Shown here: in pieces, positions 45,832-57,597 of the stretch
How the letters are laid out: each line of letters opens with the position of its first letter
Numbering within the stretch: position 1 is the stretch's first letter
Source: Ceraceosorus guamensis
Lineage: Eukaryota; Basidiomycota; Exobasidiomycetes; Ceraceosorales; Ceraceosoraceae
Length of the DNA: 64,000 nt
NCBI RefSeq assembly: GCF_003144195.1
Contig: NW_020290026.1
Location: 186,001 to 250,000, forward strand
Reading direction: 5' to 3'
Made by a program: the position numbers and the translations under genes
The notes under the pieces: model-generated
What the model was told of the DNA's origin: nothing
What the model saw: the letters and a program-made list of their open reading frames with translations, nothing else
The model's database searches: none

Positions 45832-48108
45832 TTCAAGAATGTCTCGCTGGACTATACTACTCCTGCTGTCTTTGGCCAACTTTGCGACCTCCGATGCTGG
45901 GCTGAAGAGGTGCTTTGTTTGCCTGCTACGTATGCGCTTTCTGCACTCACACTGTACTTGTATTTACTGTCCGCCATCCCTCGATCATCGCTGCGCTCCC
46001 GCACCCCACAACGTCTTTGCCCGCGCTCCTCCAATTGTTCAACCTCGATTCAAATTGCTTGTCAGCCGAATTTCGAGCGAGGTGAACGCGTGCGACACTG
46101 GCTATGCGCGCCTATCTGAAAGCGGTGTCGCGATGAAGCAAAGACCCATCCCTGACCCAAGCATTTGTGACTCTTCGCGATCGCCACTTTCGTGCTTTTA
46201 AGTGGTGCTGCTGCAGGGCGGCAGCGTTCAGCAGCTCTGAGGCAAAGGGAGGGAGCGCGTCGCGTGCCAGAGGTCGACCCCTTGCAGGACGCGTGCGCGA
46301 CACCAGACCCACAGGGCATCTTTTCAAGGTTCGGATTAGGACCACGCAACGACAAATGGCGGCCCCTGGCTTTGGACACTCGAGCGATCGGTCGGTCGGA
46401 TTGATTGCTCGGGCGCATTAGGTTCAGAGCAGGGTCATACTCGCGAGTAGGGCTGGACCCTCACGTCGACTTTTCCGAGGCACAATTCGCTGCAAATCTG
46501 CTGTGCTTGAACCCGAGCGCCACATGTCCTTGCCGGCGGAAGCAAAGGTCTCTGATTGAGGTGGTTTCGCTCTCAGGTGGACACTGAGGGCGGCGGCGAG
46601 GCCATGCAGCTGTGGAAGGGGGCGTACGGGTCAGCAGCTAGCATCGCGGGGGAGAAAGGACTTGCCTCAACCTATCGACGCGTTGGGATGCACAAGCAGC
46701 ACATGCGGCCGGGTTGCATGGGTGGCTGGCTGTAGGGGAAGTGGCAGCCGCTCGATCGGGCAGGTCGCGCATTGTGCAGTATCGAATTCGAAAGCATCGC
46801 ATGTACTGTATGCTGCTGACAAGAGTTCCTTCGGCAAAAGTGTGCGGAGAAGCAAACATCACCATCAGGGGAAGGCGAAGGGGGGGCGCAGATGAAGGTG
46901 ATCCGATCTCGCATGGCAAAAGCAAGGTGCTTGATTGCTTCACGCCAGAGCATTGAGCCGTTGACACGCGCTCAGCAGCATGCAGCAGGAGAACCGTTGG
47001 ACGCGAAACGCGCGTGTGTTTGGTGATTGGACGCGTGTGCTGCTTGATTGCTGCTGCTGCTCTGCCGCACATGTGCTGTTTGTGTTGCTGTCTCTCTTGC
47101 GCTGCTGGTGTTGGAAAGATGACGGCGGGGCGTGTGCGCTGCTGAGCCCCGTCTTTGCTGCAGCCAGGGCATCTGCTGCCTCTCCAACGGCCAACGACAT
47201 CATCATCCCTGTAGCTCCATGGAGCTCACTTCGGCCTATTCGACAGCCCCAAATACATACGTAAGGCGGTAGCAGCCTGCACAGCAGCAGATCCAGGCAC
47301 AGGAAGATCTGTGTGCACGAGTCCCTGCTCTCTCGACCCTTGCGACTTGCAACGGCCCTTTGCCGCGCAGCATGGCGCAACACACAACAACGCACATTGG
47401 CACGCATGAAGCTTGTCTCCACCCTTTTGCGGTGCCATCTGCCTGCCGTCCTAGTCGCCGCTTGTGCAAGTGCTCAACTCCAGACCAGCAATCGAGGCCT
47501 CAAGGCACTCATGATGTAGTGATCTCCGTCTCGATCCGGACCGTTGGGCGAGTCTGGCCACACACTAGACTAAGCAGCCCCTTGCTCTTTGCGCTCATAC
47601 AGTGTGCGGAGTTGCATGCGCCGTCCTATCGCCCAATCAATCGATCATGACCAAGCTCTTCTTTCTTGATGCTGTCCTTGGAGCTTGCAGCACCGTCGCT
47701 CAACTCCTCGACCGCTCGCCCTGTGTAGCCTTGAGCCAAGCAGGCTTGCATCGCTCCCGGTCCATCGTCGCACCAGGTTCTCCTTTATATCCACATCACC
47801 AGCGTTTGGACGTTCCTGACACGTCTTGCCTCTAACGTCATCACTTCTACCTCCTCACTCCAGTCGCTTCTCCTCATTCTACTCCCTCTTCTCCTCTTCC
47901 CCTCACTCTCTGATCAATTCCCATGAACAAGCGCTCGCATACCTAGCTCTCGCTTGCCACCACTCTCCCTTCACCTAGACGACAAGCATCAGCGAACAGC
48001 ACGAAGCGCGACGACCAAGGTGCGTTGACGGATCGCAGGCCATCCTTCCTCGCAGCCCACCAAGTCGAGGCTGACCCCACACCGCATCATTGTAGCCTGC
48101 TCTGCATC
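45832..48108. other. Intergenic region
   Basis: About 2.3 kb between two plus-strand genes. No recognised gene; one very short signal-peptide-bearing ORF (47406-47519) is listed separately. The last 300 bases before the next start are pyrimidine-rich and look like promoter and 5' leader. Confidence 0.4.
47406..47519 (+). CDS. Candidate tiny secreted peptide
   Basis: A 37-codon ORF from an ATG starts with a textbook signal peptide (MKLVSTLLRCHLPAVLVAAC, then ASAQ as a cleavage site), leaving a 13-residue mature peptide. Alternatively a donor at the last codon (AT|GTAGTG) and an acceptor CATACAG near 47601 would extend it to 58 residues in frame. There is no homology that I recognise; chance occurrence is quite possible. 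Confidence 0.25.
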   Translation: MKLVSTLLRCHLPAVLVAACASAQLQTSNRGLKALMM

Positions 48109-51100
48109 ATGTCAGACTCTGGCACGACCTCGACGACGAAGGCTAGACGGAGCGGAAAACCTGTGCGCAGTCAGACGCGCAAAGACAAGATCAATGTCGT
48201 ATCGAAAGCATCTCTAGCGATGCTGAATCCGGCGCATGCGATGGGCATAGAGGCCGTCTCGGACCTTGAAGACCACGAGGCTGAAAGCCATAGCCACGAG
48301 TATGATTCTCTGCGGGAATGGGGCGTCGGTGGACCCGCCTCGGCTGGAGAGCGCACGCGGCAGGCATACAAGAGCTTCGCGGGCCCAGCAGCTTGGAACG
48401 CGAAAAGCTGTGATGAGGATGCAGGATCTTCTGCGCGTATCGTCGTTGACAAGACGTGGACTCAAAGCCCGACGCCCGAGCTCGAGGCTTTCACCATGGA
48501 GGAGATTTTTGCAGGTAGATCCGACAGCGCCGACACGGACATCCCTGTGCCTGTTATGTCAAGGGAAGATCTCGCTCACTCCTTGGATCTCAACACTTCT
48601 GATGAGGATTCGTCAAGGGACGTTACACCAAGGCCCAGCCTCTCGGGACGTCGCCCCAGCGACAGTGGCAAGTCGAGCAACCCGAACAAGATTCAGAATG
48701 GCTCCTCTCTCTCACGATTCTTTTCCTGGAAGCGATCGGGCAAGAGCGGGTTGGGTAAAGGTGCGCCTCCTCCGTTGCCTGCTTTCAACACTTCGGCAAT
48801 CGGCTCTTCGGTGCCGCAAAGTGCGCCCCCAACAGTGACCAGCTTTGCGGACTCTGTCAGTGTCTCCCGGACCAGACCCGCAATTCAGACGTTGTACAAG
48901 GCCCCACTCGACCCCTCGAGCGCGGACCTTACAACTACCCGCACTGTACCTGCTCGGTTTGTTCCAGTGCGTGCCATGACCGGTCCCTCGACGGTAGGCG
49001 ACTCAGCGCTTTCACAAGAGACAGCTCCGGAGATTTCATTGCCAGCTGGGCGAGGAGCAGGCGGTAGGCAACCAGGCTTCATCAATTCCTCTACCAATCG
49101 CAACTGGCTTGGCCGCAAGTACAGCATGCCCACGCTGCGTGAAGTCCGACGTGCGCAAGCTCAACCCCAAGAGTCCCCTGCCGAACACAACCATGCAGGC
49201 GCAGAGTGGAGCCATCCGAGCGGCGTGGCCACTTTCGGCAACTATGAGACAGCATCAAATGCTCCAGTGCTTCCCGCGATAGATGGCGATTTCGACGTTC
49301 TCCCTGGATCCGAGAGCGGCGGCACATTGTCAACCTCCAATTCGACATCCACTGGAATGACTGCATCGACGAGCACAACCTCTTGGGGCTCCGGAGCTCG
49401 TTGCCGCATTTCTAGCGTTGGCCGTGGTAGCGCACGACGAGCCGGTGTTGACAGCATCTATGGAGGTGCGATGAGTCCCAAATCCCTGAAATCGCCAATT
49501 CTCAAGAGTCCACGTATCGGTGGGAGTGGCAGCGCTTTTGTGCTTGACGAAGAGCACAATCAAGCTTGGTTTGGCATGGACGCACCTTTGGCCACGGCGA
49601 ATTCTGCCAGCAGCTTGGACGCAAACAATCAAAACAAGACTTTGCGTCGTCGGAGTCGCAGCGTCGGGGCTCTCATGTCTAGCGCTCCACCCCGCCTTAG
49701 CCAATTTGGTCTGCCCCCCGTCTTCACTCCTCTAACAGACGAAGTGGCGGCCTTCTCCCCACTCTTTGCCTGGGATCGTGACGGCGACACGAGCAATCCC
49801 GCCAGCGCTGAAGGCACGCCAGCGCAGCCTGATATCGAGATTATCGACGGTCAGGCTGTAGAAGTGCAGACGCGTTCGGCTCGTCGAGTCAACCTCAATC
49901 GAGGGCGCAATGGTGCTAGAGCCGTCGCAGTAGCTAGCCCCACCTTGACGACTCGTAGCCCGCGCCTTGGTCAAGGGCCGTCGTCTGTCTCGCTTCTATC
50001 GAGTTCATCCAACTCGCCATCCATGCCGATCACGCACTCGCCACTGCGCAATGGCTATACTGATGATGCAGCCAGCCACCAAACTCAACGCGGAGCCGCT
50101 CTTCCAGTGGTCGTCAACGTGATGCCACCCACGCCAGATCTCGCTTCGCAGGCGCAAGAAGCATTCGAGGGAAAGCCTCCAAGCCCTGAAGTAACGGCCG
50201 GTGGTCTCGTGGAGGAGATGGACGAAGCCGACGCCTACGACGGAGCAGTGGTGCTCCCACACACCGATGAAGTTGCGAGACCCTCTCCTCGTAGCGTTCT
50301 CGCCTCCAAGCATCGCGACACCGTCATCATCAACCAGAACACTTGGGCCGCAGCCAACTTCGAGGATTACTGTCCACCTTCCAGTGATCAACATTACCAC
50401 ACGTCCCCCAAGACAGTGCTTCGTCGCGCCGCGCTGCCGAGTCTTCCGTCCACGTCTGACCTCAGCGAGTTCAGCGAGGATGCCGCCTCGAGCATTGACG
50501 ACGACGGACCTTTCGCGCTGGCTCGCAGCCTCTCTACCTTTTCTTTGACCAGCGCTGGCTTTGGACAGCACGGTGAGGTGTACAGTCCCATGTCGAGCCC
50601 AGCACGAAGCATCACAAGTGATGTCTCTCTAGCAGCAAGTCCCGCGAGCGTCGCATCTTCCGCCGCGCTTTCGAGCCTTCCGTCGCTCGTCAGCAACGGC
50701 ATGACGTCTAGCTCTAGCCAGATCAGCGCCTTGACTGCCAGCAGCAGTATTTTAGACCTCGGAGTCTCCTCGGAAGGATACTTTGCGACCGGCCTTCATG
50801 GCAAATCTGGCGCTGCAGTCAGCAACCCAAGTGTCGCCGCAATTCGAGCAGACGCAGGTGCAGCAAACGATGAGGAGGACTGTGAGACTCCTCGCCTCTC
50901 CGGAGGACCTCAGCAGACTCGTTTCGCTTCACCAGGCGTCTTGCGACCCTCCCCTCCCCTTCATACCCGCTTGGAGTCACCACTTCTTGAGCTGGATCTC
51001 AGTTTGCCTCTGAACCTCGACTCCGAGAACATTCACCGCGAATTTCACGCCGCTGCTAGTCGTCAAAGCCCACCTCGAGGTGCCCACCTCTTGCATAGCG

Positions 51101-51519
51101 GAGCTCCCTCCCCCCACGAGCCTGTCAAAGTCTCGCCGAGCAAGCCTCCCAAGTCGCGCAAGCGAGGTTTGGCTATCACGACGAACGCTGCCGGCATGCC
51201 GCGTCACCAACCGCGCAGCCATTCGCCCATCACCCCACCACACACTCCTGACGGCGACCACTCGATGAGCAAGGAAGAGCACGCTGCCGCCCTCGGCTTT
51301 GGTCTTGGCTTGGAGTTTGGAGCTCCTTCGCCTAAATCCGTGCCTCGTTCTCCAGTGGCGCGAACGCAGGCGCTTCGCATCGTTAAGCGCGATGAGATCC
51401 CCGAAGACCGATTCAATCCTGGCCAATACCGCCCTTCCAACCGAGCTCAGCCTGCCCAGCCTGTAAGCAGAGCTGCCCACGAAGCGCTCTGGGGCGAGCT
51501 GGGCCTTACTGGGATCTGA
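48109..51519 (+). CDS. Large serine-rich orphan protein
   Basis: One intronless frame gives 1136 residues from the first ATG at 48109 (MSDSGTTSTTKARRSGKPVR); the frame is open a little further upstream but has no ATG. I do not recognise a domain. The sequence is Ser/Pro/Thr-rich with many SP motifs. It has one more ordered N-terminal patch (EYDSLREWGVGG, then RQAYKSFAGPAAWN), a basic patch SRFFSWKRSGKSGLGKG, repeated short basic-Ser motifs (RRRSRSVGAL, SRNWLGRKYSMPTL) reminiscent of 14-3-3 or kinase sites, and a C-terminal block RIVKRDEIPEDRFNPGQYRP. It is probably a disordered scaffold or signalling protein; this is inference. Confidence 0.75.
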   Translation: MSDSGTTSTTKARRSGKPVRSQTRKDKINVVSKASLAMLNPAHAMGIEAVSDLEDHEAESHSHEYDSLREWGVGGPASAGERTRQAYKSFAGPAAWNAKSCDEDAGSSARIVVDKTWTQSPTPELEAFTMEEIFAGRSDSADTDIPVPVMSREDLAHSLDLNTSDEDSSRDVTPRPSLSGRRPSDSGKSSNPNKIQNGSSLSRFFSWKRSGKSGLGKGAPPPLPAFNTSAIGSSVPQSAPPTVTSFADSVSVSRTRPAIQTLYKAPLDPSSADLTTTRTVPARFVPVRAMTGPSTVGDSALSQETAPEISLPAGRGAGGRQPGFINSSTNRNWLGRKYSMPTLREVRRAQAQPQESPAEHNHAGAEWSHPSGVATFGNYETASNAPVLPAIDGDFDVLPGSESGGTLSTSNSTSTGMTASTSTTSWGSGARCRISSVGRGSARRAGVDSIYGGAMSPKSLKSPILKSPRIGGSGSAFVLDEEHNQAWFGMDAPLATANSASSLDANNQNKTLRRRSRSVGALMSSAPPRLSQFGLPPVFTPLTDEVAAFSPLFAWDRDGDTSNPASAEGTPAQPDIEIIDGQAVEVQTRSARRVNLNRGRNGARAVAVASPTLTTRSPRLGQGPSSVSLLSSSSNSPSMPITHSPLRNGYTDDAASHQTQRGAALPVVVNVMPPTPDLASQAQEAFEGKPPSPEVTAGGLVEEMDEADAYDGAVVLPHTDEVARPSPRSVLASKHRDTVIINQNTWAAANFEDYCPPSSDQHYHTSPKTVLRRAALPSLPSTSDLSEFSEDAASSIDDDGPFALARSLSTFSLTSAGFGQHGEVYSPMSSPARSITSDVSLAASPASVASSAALSSLPSLVSNGMTSSSSQISALTASSSILDLGVSSEGYFATGLHGKSGAAVSNPSVAAIRADAGAANDEEDCETPRLSGGPQQTRFASPGVLRPSPPLHTRLESPLLELDLSLPLNLDSENIHREFHAAASRQSPPRGAHLLHSGAPSPHEPVKVSPSKPPKSRKRGLAITTNAAGMPRHQPRSHSPITPPHTPDGDHSMSKEEHAAALGFGLGLEFGAPSPKSVPRSPVARTQALRIVKRDEIPEDRFNPGQYRPSNRAQPAQPVSRAAHEALWGELGLTGI

Positions 51520-51922
51520 AAATCCTGCTTAGGCTTCCTTCTTCAGACCGCACACACATCGCTGCCAACCTGAACTCGACACCTTTCCTGACACCGACGC
51601 ATGAGCCTTCTCTACGCCTTTCCAACGCGTCGCACGCCATCCTTGCATCCCATGGCGCCTCATCTCTGCCTCTTGGCTCGCTGAACTAATATCGATACTA
51701 GCTTGCTCTATCTCCTGCTGTATACTACCATCAGAGCTACCCCGAACCGCTGACGCTGTAGCGTTCTACTTGCATCATGCAGCCAATAGCATTCTCTCGA
51801 CGCGTGCTACGAGCGAATCGGGATCTGTGGAGCTCAGTGCTAGTACAACCCGTGACATTGCGATCGCACAGTGGTATATGAGTATGTTACAAAAGTGAAC
51901 AGGCGTTTCTGTCTTGTCTCGC
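51520..51922. other. Convergent 3' intergenic region
   Basis: About 400 bp between the converging ends of the serine-rich orphan and tubulin cofactor E. No gene; expected to hold both polyadenylation regions. Confidence 0.5.
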
Positions 51923-54440
51923 TCAAGGGCTGTCGATGACCACAATGATCGAGTCTCCGCTCGACAGCTGATACCAGCTGAGCTGCCTAGCGTCGTCGTC
52001 CAATTCAAAGACGATCCTCTCCTGCTCGTCTCCTCTTCCGTTGCCCGCCTCAGCAGCAGCTTCATCTGGATGCGCCGCCTCTGCGAGCATTGCCCAGACA
52101 GACCCTATAGCCGCGGCGCCGCCTGAAATCTTGAGCTGCTTGGCCAACTTGCTGCGCAATTGCCTGATCGGTGTGCTCCGTAGCACTCGCATGGCTGAAT
52201 GTCGAATACTCGTTGGTGTCGTATGCGGAGTATGAGCGATTGGCACCGATGATGACGCCTGTATGCGAAGCTCTGTGTGATGAAGCAGGTGAGCCTTAGT
52301 GCCTCTCGCTCTGGCGCTGTACGGTTCATCGAGGTACGTTGACGGGTACCACTCACCCAAAAGCTTGCTGCCTAGAGTACTGGTTGTCTTCACGGCGTTT
52401 GGTAGCGAAGAAGGGGCTCCGTGCTCTGCACAAGCAGGAAAGAAGGATTTGGAGCGATGAGCATGTGGTCACTCTACGGAGCACTTGGCACGACAAGGAT
52501 ACTCGCCTTGCACCAACCGCGCGTACCGTCTCCAGTATTGCGTTCTCTGCTCGTCGTCCGCCTCGGGAAGCTGTCGTTGGACATGCCCGATGTACCACCG
52601 CTCGGCATCTTTGCGTTCGCTAGAAGATATTGGAGAACCGTTCAGCATCTCTAGGCGTGGAAGCCGAGCGATGATGCTTGGGCGGATGTCACCTGGTTGG
52701 AGATCTAACGAAACGGAACACGATGCGACACAGTCAGCGACCCTGCGCAGCGCGTGTGCTATTGACGTGATGCTCGCGAAGGGGAAGATACCGCAAGCGC
52801 AACGACGTACCTTTCAGTCGTTCGAGGGATGATTGCGCTAAGACCTTATCCTTGTCATTGCGTGTGCCTCGCGGCTCGTTTGGACTTGAAGTTTCGTGCT
52901 CCACAGATCCGGCTCCGATTGCAAAAGTCAAGCTACGTAGCCCGCGCAAGGTCTGGTCAACCTTGGCAGCAGCATCTTCGTGTTGAGGCGCCCACCTGAC
53001 GCAGTCATCAAGCGCTTCTAGATCGCTCCATTCATTGACCGGATTGTCGTTTAGAGTAATGTGCTGCAGAGCTGGGAAGCCAGCGCAAAGATTGGGCGGT
53101 ACCGCGATTCGGCCGATGCGGTTGTCGCTCAGGTACAAGCGTTCCAACATAGGCAAATCCATGAGCGCCTGATAGATGTCTGACCAACAGCCGAGGTTGT
53201 TGTTGGACAGATTGAGCTGACGGAGGTGCGCGAAAGCTTGGTGAGGTGGATCGAGCAGATTTTGAACATCACCAGGTGGTGACAAGCGATCCAATGCATT
53301 ACTACCAATCTGCAAAGTCTCCAGGGATGGAAAGTACTTGGATAGAAAAAGGATCTAGCAAGGGACGATGCTTGCTTCAGCGAGCCTCGCCATATCCGTA
53401 GGCGAGCGACTAAGGCTCACCTCTGACCATCCAATCAATGTGCCATCCAAGCGAAGATCAGTGACCTTGTCGAAGGCTCCCTGCAAGACGCGCGCGTCCT
53501 CCGAGCAGTAAGGCTCAAAGCGATTGAAGCTGCAATGATGGGAATCGTGCGAGAATGAGTGGCAGAGTGAGATTCACGAGATAGCTCTGGTAGGTGGCAA
53601 GCCGCTCACTGTAATATGAGGGTATTGAGCTGCCGCAACTCTCTGCAGATGAATGCTACGTCCTCCCATCTTGGTAGCAACGATCTCGATAAGTCGAGCA
53701 ATCGAATGTCTGGTATCGGGTACATGCGCGATACTAAGCGTTAGGCAGACGACACATGTATAGCCTGAGGCCTCTGTAGAGCCTGCAATGCAGCGCTACT
53801 CACTCGGGCAAATGCGAGCGATGTCACCGACCGTCTCGCCAGACGACTCGTCGAAAGCGCAGCCTACATCAAGAGCATCTTCCTTATCGGAGTCTTGCGT
53901 CACAGCGTTGCCACCTTTCCATCCTCCCAGACCCACCTCCCTGAGCTTGTCTAATCTTCCCACTCGTCTGATAACACCATCCATATTGGGCGTTTCGATC
54001 TCGATATCGGCCAAATTTTTGCGCGTGTATTGCACTTTGTCCTGCTCTTGAATTTGCGTGGGCCGAAGATCAGGCGCATACTTGGCCCGCAAGGCTTTGA
54101 GAAAGCTGACGCCTCTGGCAAACTTTGGAGGCTTGCCAGGCTCGTCGGGTCTGACGAAGGTTCCTGCTCCTTCCAGGCGACACGTGAAGTATTGCTTGGC
54201 TTCGCCTGATGCTGGGTCAACATACGTGCCGCTGTGCTTCCCACGCAATGGATCGTCCCATTCTACACCCCACCATTGTCCCAAAGTAGGCGGTATAGTA
54301 CCAACGTATCGGAGTGTGCAGCGCTGGCTGGTCGACCGGTGCACTAGACGTGTTCCGAGGGCCAGCGAATGGAAGGGGCTTACATTGCGGGATGCCGATG
54401 ACGATAGCTGAGGTGATGCAGGGCTGTCAGGATCTGCCAT
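51923..54440 (-). CDS. TBCE: Tubulin-specific chaperone E (cofactor E)
   Basis: Seven exons can be joined to about 665 residues: 53804-54440, 53610-53709, 53421-53529, 52811-53354, 52514-52704, 52357-52423 and 51923-52272. The order of domains is that of TBCE: an N-terminal CAP-Gly domain (RYVGTIPPTLGQWWGVEWDD, then RGKHSGTY), a leucine-rich repeat array (LRQLNLSNNNLG, LERLYLSDNRIG, ITLNDNPVNEWSDL), the LRR cap PRLEMLNGSPISSSERKDAE, and a C-terminal ubiquitin-like domain ending SGDSIIVVIDSP. The protein binds alpha-tubulin and, with cofactors C and D, assembles or takes apart the alpha/beta dimer. The join of exons 5 and 6 is uncertain (donor GTGCAAGG or GTAGAGTG; both phase 0). It is divergent from the TXNDC9-like gene, whose product also serves tubulin folding. 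Confidence 0.88.
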
Positions 54441-55406
54441 CTGTCCTAGGGACTCTCGAGACCTCGGCTACGCGAAGAGCAACTCTCACGAGCGATGCCA
54501 CAAAGGCTAAATGAATGCGTTAGCGCCGAGGGCGTGGGTCCACGGAAGAGTCGGACAGCTGGCTGCCGCTTCTAAGCTCTTAAGATGACCGAGGTAAAGC
54601 TCGGTAACGAGAGGATAGTAGTACAGTCAGTCGGTCTATTCTTGGACGACTCCCAATGGCATGCGTCGCTCGCAGTCGTGAGTATGTTGAAAGGCTGTCA
54701 AGTGATCCCCATGCGCTTGGCTTCACGTCGTCGCGAGCGAAGAAGCATGTCCATTCGTGATTCCTGATGTTGACCGATTTTGAGCTTCGAGCAACCTAAG
54801 TCAAATCAAAAAATAGGATGGGATCAAGGAAGGTGAACGTCACGTGGAAAGTTCAATGCTCGCGCCCTGAATCGTTCGCGACGCGTCTGGTGTCCGTGCG
54901 CTGAGCCTGTGGAGGACGCGCCGCGTCCATGGCGGGCGCTACACATTCTTAATTGATTCGTGATTATTCACGATTATAAAATTCACGATTAAAAATTTGC
55001 TTCCTGCGCGCGGTGCGCGGAGGCATTTCAAGATTTTAGCGGGGACTCCTCCCGCTTTCGCAGAACATAGTTTTTGAGGGAATGCTGCGTTTTGCGCTTC
55101 GCGGCCTCTGCGCATTCGCAGCATCCATATACTTTTGACTCTGAGGCCACAACTTTCCAAACCTCTCTTTGTCGCCCTTCGCCATCAACATCGCCGGTCC
55201 TGCAAAATTGACAGCTAGCAAGGTGAGGCACTGGTCGCCGCAATTCCTGCTGCAAATACTCGGCACTACCTCCCTCGACAGCATAGCCCGTGTGCTGCAT
55301 CCTGAGAAGAGAACGCAGACGCCCTACGAGGGGCAGCAGCTGCATCATCATTAAGACTTGATCCTACTCAGCACTCACGACACCCTTTCTGGCTTCACCC
55401 TCTACC
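54441..55406. promoter_or_regulatory. Divergent promoter TBCE / TXNDC9-like
   Basis: Shared upstream region of two divergent genes of the tubulin-folding pathway. An AT-rich patch at about 54948-54998 carries repeated and inverted copies of ATTCACGAT / ATTCGTGAT. No coding signal apart from weak ORFs near 55169-55354. Confidence 0.5.
54948..54998. repeat. Inverted/direct ATTCACGATT repeat cluster
   Basis: ATTCGTGAT is followed by two ATTCACGATTA copies in an AT-rich island, forming both an inverted and a direct repeat. It belongs to the word family seen in other intergenic regions of the window. Confidence 0.55.
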
Positions 55407-56633
55407 ATGTCAACGCCACTGCCCGATCCCTCCAGTCTCCCTGCTCCAATCCCTCCCGCGCCCGGGTCCAGCGCTAACGAAGCAGGACCTAGTGGACCAA
55501 CGTACCACCCCTCCTTCTCAAGCAACTCAGATGACCACGCTCAGGTCGTACCCTCCATCCATGCCGATGGCGCTGGCAGAGGACACAGAAGCAGGGTGGG
55601 TGCTCGACGAGAAGACGACCCCGATGAAGATGAAGAAGAGGACGACGACGACATCTTCGAACAGCTCGAGCAGGAGGCTGACTCATTGAGCGGAGAATGG
55701 AAAGAGAAGCGGATGCGACAGATGAGAGAAGAGTGAGTTTTTTGATGATCCAATTTCCTAACGCGTCGACGTCCCTCATAGCCACGTCTATGACGCCGGC
55801 CTCAGAGTGCAGCTGCCTGCGATCCCAATCGGTCGCTGCTGTGTTTCCATGAATCACCCGGCTGGCTCCCACCTTGTCCTCGTCGAATCATCATTCGCAT
55901 GCCAGTCCTGATCAGCCTTTCCTTTGCATCCACAGAGCTGCTCAGAAAGCCCTTTTTGCTCAGTCATCGGATGCGCACGGCAAGTTCACCGAGCCTAGCT
56001 CAGAGAAAGACCTCATGCGCCAACTGGCCGAAAACGACGGCGTCGTCGTTCACTTCTACAAGGCCGACTTCAAACGCTGCGGTATTGTCGACAGGCACCT
56101 TGACGTGAGTTGCCATCAGCATTCGCAGATTACCTCGCGCTTCCATCCACCGCTGGCGCTGGCTGACATTGCAGCACGCGGCACTTTTCGGCACCACAGT
56201 TCCTCGCGCCTCTGCATCCACGCACCCTCTTCCTCAAAATCAGCGTCTTCAACTCGCCTTTCTTGGTACACAAGCTCAGCATTCAGACGCTTCCATGCAT
56301 TGTTCTGTTTGGATCAGGCGGCAAAGTCCTCGATCAGATCGTGGGCTTCGAAGACCTCGGCAATAAAGACGAATTCGGTACTGGCGTCTTGGAATGGAGA
56401 CTCGGGCGAGCCGGTAAGTGAAGGGCTGCACGCTAGGCGTCGAAGCTGAGCGCGCGCGTTTGCGGCATCTCTTGGTACGGAGTCACGTGACTTGTCTTCG
56501 TCGCCTAATTGACCTTCGCAACCTTCGCATCATAGGTATTTTGACGCCGAGAGCTAAGCAACAAGCAAGTCAGCCTGTCCTGGGATTCGGCTCAACAAAT
56601 AGCAGCCGGGCTAACGACGATGATTGGGATTAG
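55407..56633 (+). CDS. PLP1: Thioredoxin-fold TXNDC9/Plp1-like phosducin family protein
   Basis: Four exons (55407-55732, 55936-56104, 56200-56413, 56536-56633) close in frame to about 268 residues. After a Pro/Ser-rich N-terminus and an acidic run (DEDEEEDDDDIFEQLE), the helix EKRMRQMREE is followed by SSEKDLMRQL and the thioredoxin-fold strand VVVHFYKADFKRCGIVDRHL. Next come LHPRTLFLKI, SPFLVHKLSIQTLPCIVLF and GFEDLGNKDEFGTGVLEWRLGRAG, all typical of TXNDC9. The C-terminus DDDWD also fits. These proteins have no redox pair; they bind the CCT chaperonin and modulate actin/tubulin folding. The acceptor ACCACAG (56199) was chosen over TTGCAG because only it keeps frame and restores the family sequence. 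Confidence 0.9.
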
Positions 56634-57567
56634 CTAAAGACTGAGTCACGCCTGCAACGTGTCCAAGACTAGCAGGTGCCGACATCTGGTCAACGTGGTT
56701 CTTTTACGAGAATGTCGATGACCAAGAGCGGACTAAGATCAGTATTCTGTGCGCTGCTCGCCTCCACAATTTCATCCGCATCGTCTCTCACAGCACGGCC
56801 CTGGCTACATTAACAACACCAAAATAACGTTCAATAATTCGTCACATGTGCAACGTTCGATCGATCTGCTCAGACACAGTCAATCGTCTAGCGTGCTCAA
56901 TCGCGCGCACCACACTACGGAAGAACGCGGAGTCTGTTAACGACAACACTTTGCCCAATGTCAATAATCAATCCCATTTTACACCTTAGTGCCGCATTAG
57001 TGGTTCGCCAGGTCATGCATCGTGGACCTCAACGGCCACCGCTCGGAACCGCAAGCTTGCCGCACCTCAAGCTTTCGATGTCCTCCGCGTCGGATCAGCA
57101 CGTGACGCAGCATCTGCACTGGCTCACGGCTATCGGGCGGACTCGGCGTCGTCACCGCCTCAACGCTCCTCCACACGCAGTCCGGCAGCGTCGCAAGAGC
57201 AGCATTCAATAATTCAAAATTGGGAAATCTGAATCAAGATTGCCGGCATTCATGCAAGCACGTGAGGCATCCGTGGCACGCGCTCGTCCTCCTACGCCTG
57301 CGCGTCGCCAGCCTCTGTCCGTCGTGAGAATATCCTCGAAGATGCTAAGCTTGATCAATCCTGATAGGATGGGAGCACCGCCACACTCATTTGCATCCGC
57401 TCGTTTGGCGCAGTCACAGGGATCGTTGATTCGGGTGCGGGATTTGGCCTAGAGGAGTCATCCACAGATCGCTGTCGTCGAGTCCGGAGACGCTGCAGAG
57501 CGTGCTCGACATTCGCGATTCGCAGGCCCTGCTTGAACGGATGGGACTGTTCTGTTCGACTGCCGCG

Positions 57568-57597
57568 CTGGCACTGGCACTGGCACTGGCACTGGCA
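57568..57597. repeat. (CTGGCA)5 hexanucleotide repeat
   Basis: Five perfect CTGGCA units; unit length is a multiple of three, so frames are kept (Leu-Ala on plus). Confidence 0.85.
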
